Positions 1 to 9,494 of a stretch of 64,000 nt of DNA are shown piece after piece; the first letter of the stretch is position 1; the number at the start of each line of letters is the position of its first letter. The notes beneath the pieces were generated by a model. It did not search any database. It was not told where the DNA came from and saw only the letters and a program-made list of their open reading frames with translations. Origin of the DNA: Paracoccaceae bacterium (GTDB taxonomy: Bacteria; Pseudomonadota; Alphaproteobacteria; Rhodobacterales; Rhodobacteraceae); assembly GCA_033344815.1 (NCBI GenBank), contig JAWPMR010000001.1, forward strand, positions 3,830,136 through 3,894,135, given 5' to 3'. The position numbers and the translations under genes are program-made.

Positions 1-2
1 CT

Positions 3-221
3 TTCGCTTTGGCCACGGGGATGGATCCAGCGCAGGCTGGCTATGTCAGTTTGCATCGGTGGCGTTATGCCAATGTCGCCACGCCCGCAGGAATACCATA
101 TCTGATCGACCATGAACGCAAGCTCGCAGCTTGCGGCGATTGGACCGGTAAAGGCAAAGTAGAGACAGCGTTTGACAGTGGTTTCGCCTTGTCACGGGTG
201 CTTGGCGACATGTTGACCTGA
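3..221 (+). CDS. Renalase-like FAD/NAD(P)-binding oxidoreductase, C-terminal fragment (partial at left edge)
   Basis: Only the last 72 or so codons lie in the window; the frame is open to the left edge, so the start is outside. The translated tail has the features of the C-terminus of NAD(P)/FAD-dependent amine-oxidase or renalase-like proteins: a HRWRYA motif, then a GDW motif followed by a VETAFDSGFALSRVL helix. In this superfamily that segment closes the FAD-binding domain. The natural stop is TGA at 219-221. The IS1182-type transposase frame on the other strand runs into the end of this gene, so the IS probably sits immediately downstream. The family call comes from a short tail, so the substrate is unknown. 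Confidence 0.6.
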   Translation, partial: FALATGMDPAQAGYVSLHRWRYANVATPAGIPYLIDHERKLAACGDWTGKGKVETAFDSGFALSRVLGDMLT

Positions 222-1565
222 ACGGATGCGTTCATTGGTCTTGCTCAGCAGAACCGCGCGTCGGCCATCACGGGAACATCCATTGGAAAAACTGGTGCGG
301 ACCGTGACTATTTTCGACCAAGTTATTGATTTGGAGCAAAGAGATAGACTTTTGTACACCCTTTCCAACATCTGCGCGGATGAAAGGCAGGTTTGTCCGG
401 ATAGTGTTGAAGAATTCGGTGTTTTGGCAGGTTTGACAGCTGTCGAGACTTGGGGTGACACGTCCCTTCTTCGTGTCGGTTCTGTTTGCGGGACCAGTTT
501 TGCGAGTTTCCTGAGGTTTTGGGGAGCGGCTGCTAGCTGGAACTGTTCATATGCGCCTCTGGGTCCTCGCAGCCGCATCGTTGCGACACCGATGTATCGT
601 TTCAGATGGGCGAAGAGAGTTTCGACCTTCCGCCTCTGGATGGACGAGGTCATGTAGGCGTCAGTTTTTCCGATATCGCGCGCGACGTCTCGGGCAGCTT
701 CGTGCACAGAGCGCATGAGGCGTCTCCCGTGGTTCTTCGGGTAGCATTGCGGTTTCAAAGGGCATATGTCGCAGTCATGTTTGGAGGCGCGGTATCTGAT
801 GAAGCCGTCTTTGCCGCCATTTGCTTTTCGTGGCGTTGAGACGTTCCGACGATAGGTCTGCAACGCCTTGCCGCCCGGACAGGTGTAGCTGTCGGTCGCG
901 AGATCGTAGACAAAATCTTCGCGTGAGAAGGTGCCGTCCGTCCGTTTCGATTTGTCCCAGACAGGAATGTGCGGAGCAATACCGCGCTCTTCCACCAACC
1001 ACCCAAGCATCTCCGCTGATCCGTAGCCCGTATTGCCAACCAGCTTGCCTGGCGTCATGTCGAAGCGCTCGGTAATCCGGTCAATCATCCGGCGCACGGC
1101 AAAGGCTTCTGCGGTCCGGATCGGAACAGATGGCTCGACATCCACAATGACCGCATTGTCCAAATCCACCATATAGTTGGTGGAATAGGCGAAGAATGCG
1201 GCCCCATTATCCGCTCCGCTCCAGCGCGCTGCGGGATCAACTGGTGGGATGTATTTGGGAGCCAACTTGGTCGATGCGTCAAAAGCAGCGTCATCAAGGG
1301 TCTCAAGATATTCGTTGACGACACGAGAACTCGGGTTTTCTGGCAGACCATTCTGGCTATCAATGCCACGCGTCTGGCCCGCATTAGCGGGGATCAAGCT
1401 TGCATCAACGCCAAAGCTGCGGCCACCGACAAGGCCTTCATCCATCCAGCGCCGCAAAACTGTCTCGAACGAATGACGGAACAATCCGCTCTCCCGGAAA
1501 CGGCCATGAAGGTTCTTTGAGAACGACGAATGGTCCGGAACTTGATCGGCCAGGTCCTGCTTGCA
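192..1565 (-). pseudogene. IS1182-family transposase, C-terminal part
   Basis: The frame is open upstream of the first Met codon at 1484 and continues to about 1565, reading DLADQVPDHSSFSKNLHGRF, so the fragment starts mid-protein. Visible features are the first catalytic Asp in FGVDASLIPAN, a CPGGKALQTY segment, a four-Cys cluster (CDICPLKPQC) and the late KVETLFAHLKRYIG motif with the catalytic Glu, followed by QNLRKLAKLVP. After that the sequence is not typical. One extra A in the T-run at 422-425 (complement) would restore an ending reading EFFNTIRT, so a further homopolymer frameshift is possible. The part is separated from its N-terminus by the IS110 insert and cannot encode an active enzyme alone. 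Confidence 0.75.
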
Positions 1566-2941
1566 GAGATGGAGTAGGTGGGCGAGCCTTTGTGGTTGAT
1601 GATGGCTCCATCAATTTGCTGATCGAAAAAAAAATGGAACATTATGTCGGGATCGACGCGTCTCTTGAGACCGTGAACGTTTGCGTTGTCGATGATGAAG
1701 GAACGGTCTGCCCTGAGCGTAAGATCGAGGCGGAGTCAGAGGCGATTATCGCGTTGCTGAAGAGTTTCGGGCATCCAATTATGAGGCTTGGCCTCGAGGC
1801 AGGGCCAACTGCTTCTTGGCTCTATAGCGAGTTGCAAATGGCTGGTCTGCCAGCAATCTGTATGGAATGCAGATATGTGAAAGCTGGACTTGGGGCAATG
1901 CGCAATAAGACGGATCGTAATGACGCACGTGGCATTGCGCTACTTTTCCGCCTCGGTTGGTTCCGTCGAGTCTTTGTCAAAAGTGAAGAGAGCTCAACGG
2001 ACCCGGATGCTGCTCGTCAGCCGCAGTCATCTTTTGGGCAAGTCGCAGGACATCGAGAATTGTATTCGTGGGTCCCTAAAGTTTTTTTGGGCTCAGAACC
2101 GGTGCCATCACGAAGAGCGGTTTTGAAGGTCGTACCCTTGAACTTGTCACGGGTGACCAAAGCCTGATTGCGCTTGTGAAGCCGCTGCTACGTGCAAGAC
2201 GTGCCATCCTAGAGGCGTTTGAGCGCCTCGACCGTCTTTGCATCCAGCTTGCTCGACGTGACCCGACTTGTCGGCGGTTGATGACAATTCCGGGAGTGGG
2301 TGTGATTGTCGCGCTTACTTATGTGACTGGCGTGGACGCCCCGGAGCGCTTCAAACGATCACGTGATGTGGGCGCCCATGTTGGACTGACCCAGAAACGA
2401 TGGAGCTCGGGTCAAATTGACTATGATGGGAGGATCAGCCGATGTCGAGACGAGATGGTTCGGACGGCGCTTTATCAGGCCGCACATGTCCTGATGCATC
2501 ATGGCGGGTGGTCTTCATTGCGGGCATGGGCCATGCGGATCGCAAAACGCCGTAGCGTGAAATCGGCCAAGGTTGTTCTCGCACGCAAACTGGCTGTCGT
2601 CATGCATTGCATGTGGTCTGACGGCACAGACTTCCGCTGGTCGGACCCGCAATCGCCTAACACACAATGGCAGTCGTCTAAATACACGACACTGAGATCC
2701 GCCTTCTGGTGGAACGTTGCGCCCGGGAGGGTGCGAGGGGCAGATGAGCCCGCATCGTTGGTTGCGACGGTGGGAAATTCACTACCAATTGCACGGCAAA
2801 GCTAGGCCGTCCGACCCTTCATACCCCATCCTGTCCGTCGACGTCGTCAGGCGTCGAGCACGAAAAGAAGCCTGAACCCTTTCGGGCGCAACCAAATCCC
2901 AAGAAGACAAAAAGGAGTTGACGAAACATGCCCACCTTAAG
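1566..2941 (+). mobile_element. IS110-family insertion sequence inserted in the IS1182 transposase gene
   Basis: This block separates the codons for ...LNLAYRWF (plus-strand position 2942 onwards, read on the minus strand) from those for CKQDLADQVP (1565 downwards). Joining the flanks restores an uninterrupted RWFCKQDLADQVP reading, which places the insertion ends at about 1566 and 2941. Near the ends there is an imperfect inverted match: TAGGTGGGC at 1575-1583 and GCCCACCTTA at 2930-2939. No target duplication is evident, as expected for IS110 elements, which use a DEDD transposase and commonly lack typical terminal repeats. The element is about 1.4 kb and holds one broken transposase gene. 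Confidence 0.75.
1634..2805 (+). pseudogene. IS110-family transposase (DEDD/Tnp20), two frameshifts
   Basis: The N-terminal DEDD_Tnp_IS110 domain is clear: YVGIDASLE, LGLEAGPTASWL and KTDRNDARGIA carry the acidic catalytic residues. The C-terminal Tnp20 domain is also clear: RRLMTIPGVGVIVA, DVGAHVGLTQKRWSSG and ALYQAAHVLMHHG. Between them the frame breaks twice. Near 1985-1991 one extra base moves reading from VKSEE into AQRTRMLLVSRSHLLGKSQD in another frame. At the seven-T run 2082-2088 one extra T separates GSLKFF from GLRTGAITKSGFEGRTLEL. Removing both extra bases gives one continuous protein. A programmed frameshift at the T-run could be argued, but the first break has no slippery site, so this is most likely a pseudogene. 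Confidence 0.8.
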
Positions 2942-3216
2942 AAACCAGCGATAGGCCAGGTTCAAATGTACCTCTTCACAAAGCCGCCGCTCGGACCGGA
3001 TGCCCTGACAATAACCCAACAACAGCATGCGGATCAGTAGCTCAGGATCAATCGAATGGCGGCCATGCGCGTTATAACACGGGGCCAGAAGAGGCCGCAC
3101 ATTTGTCAGATCCAAAAACGAACAATCCCACGCATCGGATGACCCTGCGGCACAAACTCTTCGATTGAAAACTCATAAAACAACGCACCTTGCGCCACCT
3201 GCCACGGTCCTATCAT
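2942..3216 (-). pseudogene. IS1182-family transposase, N-terminal part
   Basis: The likely start is ATG at 3216 (MIGPWQVAQGALFYEFSIEE), matching the usual beginning of IS1182 transposases in these bacteria. The frame then stops after RGIVRFWI. Restoring one base in the five-A run at 3114-3118 (a T-run on the coding strand) lets reading pass as VRFLDLTNVRPLLAPCY and continue through HSIDPELLIRMLLLGYC and the LCEEVHLNLAYRWF motif. The sequence then runs into the IS110 insert. So this gene was broken at least twice, by a homopolymer contraction and by the insertion; the order of events cannot be told from one copy. Confidence 0.75.
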
Positions 3217-3403
3217 CGCCAATTCTACCGTCTCAAAACAAGTGAACCAGGGCTGTACGATCCAATCAACCAACTTGTCCAACAGTATCTCAGTGTAACA
3301 GGAATTCGCCTTGAGATATGTCGGCGAGATCGCATTGTCACCTGAGGCAAAGGGTGGCTGGCCCCCACCGTCTGGATGTCGGTGAGGGCTAGTTACCTGC
3401 AAG

Positions 3404-5617
3404 TCAGTCGATAATCGCGTTCAATGTTGGGGACGGACGCATCACCATCGCCGTTTTTGGCGCATCTGAGTGGTAGTATCCGCCAATGTCAGCTGGATTG
3501 CCCTGCGGGGCGGCAATTTCTGCTTGAATGGCGGCCTCGTTGGTTGCCAGTTTCTGAGCAATGGGCGCGAAGTGTTCGGCCATGTCAGCGTCGGCTGTTT
3601 GTGCTGCCAATGCCTCGGCCCAATAGCGTGCGAAGTAGTAATGGCTGTCACGGTTATCGGGCTGTCCGACTTTACGCCCCGGCGACTTATCATTGTCGAG
3701 AATCCCTTGCGTGGCCTGATCCACGGCATCGCCGAGAACTTTGGCTTTGGGGTTTCCTTTTACCTGCGCGAGGAATTTCAAGCTCTCTCCCAGGGCGCAA
3801 AATTCGCCAAGCGAGTCCCATCGCAAGTGGTTTTGCTCAACCAATTGCTGCACGTGTTTGGGTGCAGATCCACCAGCGCCGGTTTCAAAGAGGCCGCCCC
3901 CCTGCATCAATTTCACAATCGACAGCATTTTCGCGGACGTGCCCAGTTCCAGAATCGGAAACAGGTCTGTGAGGTAATCGCGCAAGACATTGCCCGTGAC
4001 GGCAATCGAGGTTTCGCCTTTGCGGATCGTTGCGAAACTCACTTGCGTCGCCTCACGCGGGGCGAGGATCTGAAATTTGTCAGCAACACCTGCCGCCGCC
4101 AGTAGAGGTTTGACATAATTCAGCAGTTGTGCGTCATGCGCGCGGGTTTCATCCAGCCAGAAAATCGCCTGACATGCCTCCAGAGTTTGGCGATCAATGG
4201 CGAGTTGCACCCAGTCCTCGATCGGGGCCTTGCGGGTTGATGCAGACCGCCAGATATCCCCGGCCTCAACCTCATGCGTGTGCAGAATATCGCCATTGGC
4301 GGCAATCATGCGCACTGTGCCATCACTCGGGATTTCAAACGTTGTGGGGTGTGAACCGTATTCTTCGGCTTTTTGCGCCATCAATCCGATGTTCTGGACC
4401 GTTCCGGCCGTTGAGGGATCAAGCGCGCCGTTTGTTTTACAGTCATTTATGGCCTCATCATAAACTGCGGCATAAGAGCTGTCCGGAATGATACATGCCG
4501 TGTCGGCCTCGTTGCCGTCGGGTCCCCAGCCCTTGCCACCTGCACGGATCAATGCAGGAAGCGAGGCGTCAATGATGACGTCTGAAGGGACGTGAAGGTT
4601 TGTGATGCCCTTGTCTGAATTCACCATATACAGCGGCGGATTATCGGCCATGGCTTTGTCAATCGCCGCAAGAATTTCCGTCGCCTTCGGTGAGGCGGCA
4701 ACGCTCTCCAAAACAGACCCCAAACCGGAATTTGCGTTCACCCCTGCGGCGGTCAGATCATCGCCGTATTGGTCAAACACAGGCTTGAGGAAAGCTTTGA
4801 CCGCATGACCAAAGATGATCGGGTCCGACACCTTCATCATAGTGGCTTTGAGGTGGATCGAGAAAAGGATCCCGGAGGATTTGGTCGCTGCAATCTGATC
4901 CAACAAAAACGCGCTCAGCGCCTTGGCGGACATGAATGTCGCATCTACAACTGCGCCGGCGGGATACTCGACACCCTCTTTGAGCGTCGTGACAGACCCA
5001 TCTTTTCCAACCAACTCGATGCGGGCGGCGCCGGCCTGCGCGGCGCTCAGTGTTACCGAGGTTTCATTTGAGCGGAAATCATTGGCCGCCATGGTTGCAA
5101 CATGGGTCTTGCTGTCTGCGGACCATGTGCCCATCGAATGCGGGTTCGCTTGGGCGTAATTCTTAACGGCAGCCGCGGCGCGACGATCCGAATTGCCCTC
5201 GCGCAGGACCGGGTTCACGGCAGAGCCTTTGATCGCATCAAACCGCGCACGTACTGCTTTTTCTGCATCTGTTGTTGGTGTCTCAGGATAGTCTGGAATT
5301 GCATAACCTTGGGATTGCAACTCGTTCAACGCGGCAACAAGTTGCGGGACAGATGCAGAAATATTCGGCAGCTTGATCACATTGGCATTCGGTGTTTTCA
5401 CCAATTCGCCCAACACCGCGAGATCGTCCGTCTGGCGCTGCGCTTCTGTGAGCCCCTCGGGGAAGGCGGCGATGATCCGCCCGGCCAGCGAAATGTCACG
5501 CGTTCCGACAGAAACACCTGCCGCTGCAGCAAAGCGCTGGATAATGGGCAAGAGAGATGCGGACGCAAGTTCCGGAGCCTCATCAACCTTGGTATATACG
5601 ATGTCGGGATTATCCAT
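3404..5617 (-). CDS. icd: NADP-dependent isocitrate dehydrogenase, monomeric type
   Basis: A 737-residue protein, the normal length of the monomeric IDH family, which oxidises isocitrate to 2-oxoglutarate and CO2 with NADP in the TCA cycle. The N-terminus (MDNPDIVYTKVDEAPELAS) and internal blocks are typical: NPVLREGNSDRRAA, NPHSMGTWSADSKTHVA, LKATMMKVSDPIIFGH, IPDSSYAAVYDEAINDCKTNG and VTGNVLRDYLTDLFPILELG. These are the substrate- and metal-binding blocks of the family. ATG at 5617 is preceded by an AGGTAGG Shine-Dalgarno. It is a single gene, read towards the IS cluster, and looks intact to the C-terminal PSPTLNAIID. Confidence 0.95.
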   Translation of the reverse strand: MDNPDIVYTKVDEAPELASASLLPIIQRFAAAAGVSVGTRDISLAGRIIAAFPEGLTEAQRQTDDLAVLGELVKTPNANVIKLPNISASVPQLVAALNELQSQGYAIPDYPETPTTDAEKAVRARFDAIKGSAVNPVLREGNSDRRAAAAVKNYAQANPHSMGTWSADSKTHVATMAANDFRSNETSVTLSAAQAGAARIELVGKDGSVTTLKEGVEYPAGAVVDATFMSAKALSAFLLDQIAATKSSGILFSIHLKATMMKVSDPIIFGHAVKAFLKPVFDQYGDDLTAAGVNANSGLGSVLESVAASPKATEILAAIDKAMADNPPLYMVNSDKGITNLHVPSDVIIDASLPALIRAGGKGWGPDGNEADTACIIPDSSYAAVYDEAINDCKTNGALDPSTAGTVQNIGLMAQKAEEYGSHPTTFEIPSDGTVRMIAANGDILHTHEVEAGDIWRSASTRKAPIEDWVQLAIDRQTLEACQAIFWLDETRAHDAQLLNYVKPLLAAAGVADKFQILAPREATQVSFATIRKGETSIAVTGNVLRDYLTDLFPILELGTSAKMLSIVKLMQGGGLFETGAGGSAPKHVQQLVEQNHLRWDSLGEFCALGESLKFLAQVKGNPKAKVLGDAVDQATQGILDNDKSPGRKVGQPDNRDSHYYFARYWAEALAAQTADADMAEHFAPIAQKLATNEAAIQAEIAAPQGNPADIGGYYHSDAPKTAMVMRPSPTLNAIID

Positions 5618-5763
5618 ATGTCATGCCTACCTTGATCTTTTGCAATTTCCCTATCCCCTAAACGACCATGGTTGTGAGGTCCACAGACCGGACGGCAGAA
5701 ATTCACCGCTTTGCAGGATCAAACGGATCGGAGGCTGATGTAAAAATCGCCGTCTGAGCTGGA

Positions 5764-6672
5764 TCAAGCCTTTTTTGAAAACGCGTCTTTGGCCGTGTGC
5801 AATCGGAGGTGGCGCATAAAGGCGCGCGCAATGCCGGATGTTGGCCTGTGATCGGGCGTGACAAAGTAACTGCGGTATTCGATCTGCGAGGCAAACGGTT
5901 TGAAAACCACATCATCGGATCGGTATTGAACCACCGGAAAGGGGTTCACGATTGTCAGACCAAGCCCTTCCTTGACCAGATCCACGGCTGCAAAGGACGT
6001 CGATGCCTCCGCCACAATGCGCGGCGTGCTACGGCATACATGCAAGACCCTTTCCAACTGCGCACGCCGTGCATGGCGATGGGTCAGGGCCACCAGCGGC
6101 TGACCATCGAGGTCTTCGGGGTTTATCGTGTCGTTTATTGCAAACGGGTGATCGTTGGGCATGGCGCAAACCGCGCTTGAACTCCGATAAGGAGTCAGTT
6201 TCACACCATCGCGCGACAGCTCAACGCCGGTCAGACCGATATCGAAGCGTTCTTCAAGGATGCCCCGGATAACGTCTTCGGATGGAGAAACCTCCAGGCT
6301 CACATAGAAATGCGGGTTTGTTTTCAGAAAGGTCGCAATGTGATGCACCAAAAACCGATGCGCGTAAGTGGGCGGCGCTATGATGCGCAACGTCTCTTGC
6401 GCCACCTCTGGCGGGCCATCGATGCGATCAAGCGCCTCAAACAAGGGATCAAGACGGCGGTTCATTTGGGCGGCTTCATTTGTCGGACGCAATCGCCCGG
6501 CGTCGCGTTCAAACAAGATGCGCCCGGTGCGGGCCTCCAGACTGGCAATCGAGCGACTCACCGCGGATTGGGACAGTCCCAGTCGAACAGCCGCCTTTGA
6601 CGTTGTCCCGCTTTCCATCAATGCGCGAAGTGCCTGGTATTCTGGCAGGCTGTGCGTCGGTTTGTTTACCAT
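5764..6672 (-). CDS. LysR-family transcriptional regulator
   Basis: About 302 residues from ATG at 6672. The N-terminal helix-turn-helix reads LGLSQSAVSRSIASLEARTG, the standard LysR recognition helix region, followed by a LysR substrate-binding domain from about residue 90. The frame is open upstream to 6792, but the 40 extra residues do not look like LysR sequence, so the later start is preferred; its Shine-Dalgarno is weak. The gene is divergent from the M19 dipeptidase and peptide-importer genes, the classical position for a LysR regulator of the adjacent operon. I infer that it controls peptide uptake or use; the inducer is not known. Confidence 0.85.
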   Translation of the reverse strand: MVNKPTHSLPEYQALRALMESGTTSKAAVRLGLSQSAVSRSIASLEARTGRILFERDAGRLRPTNEAAQMNRRLDPLFEALDRIDGPPEVAQETLRIIAPPTYAHRFLVHHIATFLKTNPHFYVSLEVSPSEDVIRGILEERFDIGLTGVELSRDGVKLTPYRSSSAVCAMPNDHPFAINDTINPEDLDGQPLVALTHRHARRAQLERVLHVCRSTPRIVAEASTSFAAVDLVKEGLGLTIVNPFPVVQYRSDDVVFKPFASQIEYRSYFVTPDHRPTSGIARAFMRHLRLHTAKDAFSKKA

Positions 6673-6784
6673 TTTATCATCTGCAAGATTCTCATCAGGT
6701 AATGAGTAAATATCATGAACAAAAAGCTGGTCCATGAGAATTAGTGATATAAGGTGCGACAGTGGTCCTGGGGAAGTACATAGC

Positions 6785-7846
6785 GTGAGCATTCAAACCG
6801 CGCCCGCCATTTTTGACGGTCATAACGACGTTCTATTGAAACTCTACCGTGCCGGCGGCGCGGCGGCAGCAGAAACTTTTGTTTCGGGTCGCGACGGTGC
6901 AATTGACATTGGCAAAGCTGCTGCAGGCGGGTTTGGTGGCGGGTTTTTTGCTGTTTATGTGCCATCGCCCATCGATCTTGATTTCAAATTGGAAGAAATG
7001 GCAAAGCCGACATATGATTTGCCTTTGCCGGATCCCATAGATTGGGAAGATGCCTTCCCGGTTGTGATGTCACAGGCGGCGATCCTGTTTGATCTGGAAA
7101 AGCGGGGCGCGCTGAAAGTTTGCAAAACTGCAGCAGAAATCCGCGAAACACTCGGATCAGGCAAACTTGCCGCCATTTTCCACATCGAGGGTGCGGAGGC
7201 CATTGATGCCGAGTTGAACACATTGGAAGTGCTCTATCAGGCCGGGCTGCGATCCATCGGACCAGTCTGGAGCCGGTCAACGATTTTTGGTCACGGTGTA
7301 CCGTTCCGGTATCCCGGCACGCCGGACATTGGCGGCGGCTTGACCGATCACGGGTTGCGGCTCGTGCGGCGTTGCGATGATCTGGGGATCATGGTGGATC
7401 TTTCCCATCTGAACGAAGCGGGTTTTTGGGACGTTGCGCGCCATTCAAGCAAACCGCTCGTGGCGACCCATTCCAACGTTCATGCCATATGCCCGCATAG
7501 CCGTAATCTGACGGATAAACAGCTTGCCGCGATCCGCGAAAGCGATGGTATGGTGGGTTTGAATTTTGCAGTGGCTTTCCTGCGGGACGATGGGCGGATG
7601 CTGTCGGATGTGCCGCTGGAACAGATGGTGCGCCACCTTGATCACCTGATTGAACATCTGGGCGAAGACCGGGTTGGGTTTGGATCTGATTACGATGGGG
7701 CGGTTGTCCCCGAAGATGTCACGACTTGCGCGGGCCTTCCTCGCTTGCGCGCTGTAATGGCGAAACATGGCTATGACGATGCGTTGATGGCCAAGCTTTG
7801 CCACGAGAATTGGCTGAGGGTGCTGGAAAAAACTTGGGGGGCATAA
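6785..7846 (+). CDS. Membrane dipeptidase-like peptidase, family M19
   Basis: About 353 residues. Family M19 (renal dipeptidase-like) enzymes are zinc enzymes that hydrolyse dipeptides, including some with D-residues. The metal-site motifs are visible in order: FDGHNDVLL near the N-terminus, FHIEGAEAID, MVDLSHLNEAGFWD, ATHSNVHAICPHSRNLTD and GFGSDYDG. No signal peptide is seen, so a cytoplasmic enzyme is likely. I chose GTG at 6785 because GGGGAAG lies eight to nine bases upstream and homologous sequence begins there; an in-frame ATG at 6734 is the alternative. The gene ends 52 bases before the peptide-binding protein gene, consistent with import of peptides followed by hydrolysis. Confidence 0.88.
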   Translation: MSIQTAPAIFDGHNDVLLKLYRAGGAAAAETFVSGRDGAIDIGKAAAGGFGGGFFAVYVPSPIDLDFKLEEMAKPTYDLPLPDPIDWEDAFPVVMSQAAILFDLEKRGALKVCKTAAEIRETLGSGKLAAIFHIEGAEAIDAELNTLEVLYQAGLRSIGPVWSRSTIFGHGVPFRYPGTPDIGGGLTDHGLRLVRRCDDLGIMVDLSHLNEAGFWDVARHSSKPLVATHSNVHAICPHSRNLTDKQLAAIRESDGMVGLNFAVAFLRDDGRMLSDVPLEQMVRHLDHLIEHLGEDRVGFGSDYDGAVVPEDVTTCAGLPRLRAVMAKHGYDDALMAKLCHENWLRVLEKTWGA

Positions 7847-7898
7847 CCCCAGAACGCCCGCAGAAAATAAACTGAAACGGAACAGGAGAGGTTCTAAA

Positions 7899-9494
7899 AT
7901 GAATGCTTTTAACAGACTACTGACAAGTGCTGCGATCGGCCTTGCGGTCAGCGTCACGTCCTTTGCAGCCTATGCTGAGACGCCTGCAAATATGTTGGTT
8001 TTGGCCAACCGGATTGACGACATTACCACGCTTGATCCGGCGGAATCCTTCGAATTTGCAGGCTCCGACGTTAGCCGTAACATCTATGGCCGTTTGGTCA
8101 ATTTTGACCCGATGGACCTTGATGCGGGCTATCAGCCTGATCTGGCCGAAAGCTGGGTGGTGAGTGAAGACGGCAAATCCATCACCTTCACCATGCGCGA
8201 GAGTGTCTCTTTTCACTCCGGTAATCCGGTGCGGGCAGAGGATGCGGAATTCTCGCTGCAGCGCGCGGTCATCCTGAATAAAACGCCATCTTTCATTCTG
8301 ACCCAATTCGGATTTACGGCGGACAATGTCGCCGAAACCATCAAGGCGGATGGCAACACGCTGACGATCACCACCGACAAAAAATATGCGACATCTTTTG
8401 TTCTGAACTGTCTGACTGCGGTCATCGGCGGGATCGTGGACAAGGAACTGGTCATGGCTAACGAAGTTGACGGTGACATGGGGAACACGTGGCTGAAAAC
8501 CAATTCGGCTGGTTCCGGCGCCTACAAGCTGGTCGGCTGGAAGCCAAACGAGAGCGTGACACTGGTTTCGAACCCTGATTTTTACCTCGGTGCTCCTGCG
8601 ATGGAGCGCGTGATTGTACGCCACGTACAGGAGAGCGCGACACAGCGTCTGTTGCTGGAGCGCGGTGACATCGACGTGGCACGCAACCTGAACCCCGAAG
8701 ACATCGCCGGTGCCCGCGAAGCGGACGGCGTTGCGATTGACGACGAACTGCGTGGCCGCTTGATGTATATTTCGGTCAACCAAAAGCACCCTGAACTGTC
8801 CAAACCGCAGGTCCGTCAGGCGATCAAGTATTTGGTCGACTATGAGGGTATGCAGAACAGCTTCCTCAACGGTCAATATACGATCCACCAGAATTTCCTG
8901 CCGCGCACTTACCTAGGGTCGGTCGATGAAAACCCGTTCTCTCTGAATATCGAAAAGGCCAAAGAATTGCTGGCCGAAGCGGGCGCAGGCGAGTTTGAGA
9001 TCGAAGTCGGCGTTCGCGAGGCGCAGGAACGCATCGAGATTACACAATCGCTGCAAAACACCTTTGCGCAGGCGGGCATCACGCTGAACATCACCGTCGG
9101 CACGGCGAAACAGATCCTGTCGCGTTATCGGGCGCGTGAATTGGACATGTACATGGGTGCGTGGGGCCCTGATTATCCTGATCCCCATACAAATGCAGGC
9201 ACGTTTGCATTTAACCCCGACAACTCAGATGAAGCGGGTGCAACAGGTCTGTTGGCATGGCGTAATTCATGGGACACGGACGGTCTGACCGAAAAAACAG
9301 CGGCCGCTGTTGTTGAAGGTGACCGGGATGTGCGCGCCGGGATGTATCAGGAAATCCAGGCTGAGTTCCGCGATGTCGCGCCTTTCACTGTGATGTTCCA
9401 AAAGATCGAACAAACAGGGCGTGCGGAGAACGTCCAGAACCTCAACCTGGGCGGCGCGATCACGTCCGTTTCTTACTGGCCCGTGACCAAATAA
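7899..9494 (+). CDS. Peptide ABC transporter substrate-binding protein (SBP family 5, DppA/OppA type)
   Basis: 531 residues with a signal peptide (hydrophobic segment about residues 8-26, cleavage likely after AAYA). The mature protein has the family 5 pattern: DDITTLDPAESFEF, IYGRLVNFDPMD, LAESWVVSEDGKSITFTMR, then an AYKLVGWKPNESVTLVSNPDFY block and an RAR..MYMGAWGPDYPDP segment. It should bind oligopeptides or related ligands in the periplasm and deliver them to the permeases encoded next. ATG at 7899 has a good AGGAGAGG site. First gene of a tight five-gene transporter set; the next start abuts its stop codon. Confidence 0.92.
   Translation: MNAFNRLLTSAAIGLAVSVTSFAAYAETPANMLVLANRIDDITTLDPAESFEFAGSDVSRNIYGRLVNFDPMDLDAGYQPDLAESWVVSEDGKSITFTMRESVSFHSGNPVRAEDAEFSLQRAVILNKTPSFILTQFGFTADNVAETIKADGNTLTITTDKKYATSFVLNCLTAVIGGIVDKELVMANEVDGDMGNTWLKTNSAGSGAYKLVGWKPNESVTLVSNPDFYLGAPAMERVIVRHVQESATQRLLLERGDIDVARNLNPEDIAGAREADGVAIDDELRGRLMYISVNQKHPELSKPQVRQAIKYLVDYEGMQNSFLNGQYTIHQNFLPRTYLGSVDENPFSLNIEKAKELLAEAGAGEFEIEVGVREAQERIEITQSLQNTFAQAGITLNITVGTAKQILSRYRARELDMYMGAWGPDYPDPHTNAGTFAFNPDNSDEAGATGLLAWRNSWDTDGLTEKTAAAVVEGDRDVRAGMYQEIQAEFRDVAPFTVMFQKIEQTGRAENVQNLNLGGAITSVSYWPVTK

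Larger units (their letters stand above)
192..3216 (-). mobile_element. IS1182-family insertion sequence, degraded and interrupted by an IS110-family element
   Basis: Two pieces of one transposase on the minus strand flank a foreign insert: an N-terminal piece at 3216-2942 and a C-terminal piece at 1565-192. Read together they give the order seen in IS1182-type transposases: ALFYEFSIEE start, SIDPELLIRMLLLGYC, SERRLCEEVHLNLAYRWF, then VPDHSSFSKNLHGRF, a VDASLI catalytic segment, a Cys cluster and KVETLFAHLKR. The outer limits are approximate because I could not identify terminal inverted repeats by eye. The right end is probably near 250-440, since the open frame continues antisense into the neighbouring gene beyond any expected C-terminus. 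Confidence 0.75.

Noticed and set aside
226..657. Plus-strand frame of 143 codons overlapping the IS1182 tail
   Set aside because: It lies antisense to the transposase C-terminus and its translation resembles no family; it has no ribosome-binding site.
2082..2088. Programmed frameshift signal in the IS110 gene
   Set aside because: The seven-T run could slip, but a second break near 1990 with no slippery site means one programmed shift would not restore the protein.
7917..8888. Minus-strand frame of 323 codons within the peptide-binding protein gene
   Set aside because: Fully antisense to a well-supported gene in GC-rich DNA; the translation lacks any domain.
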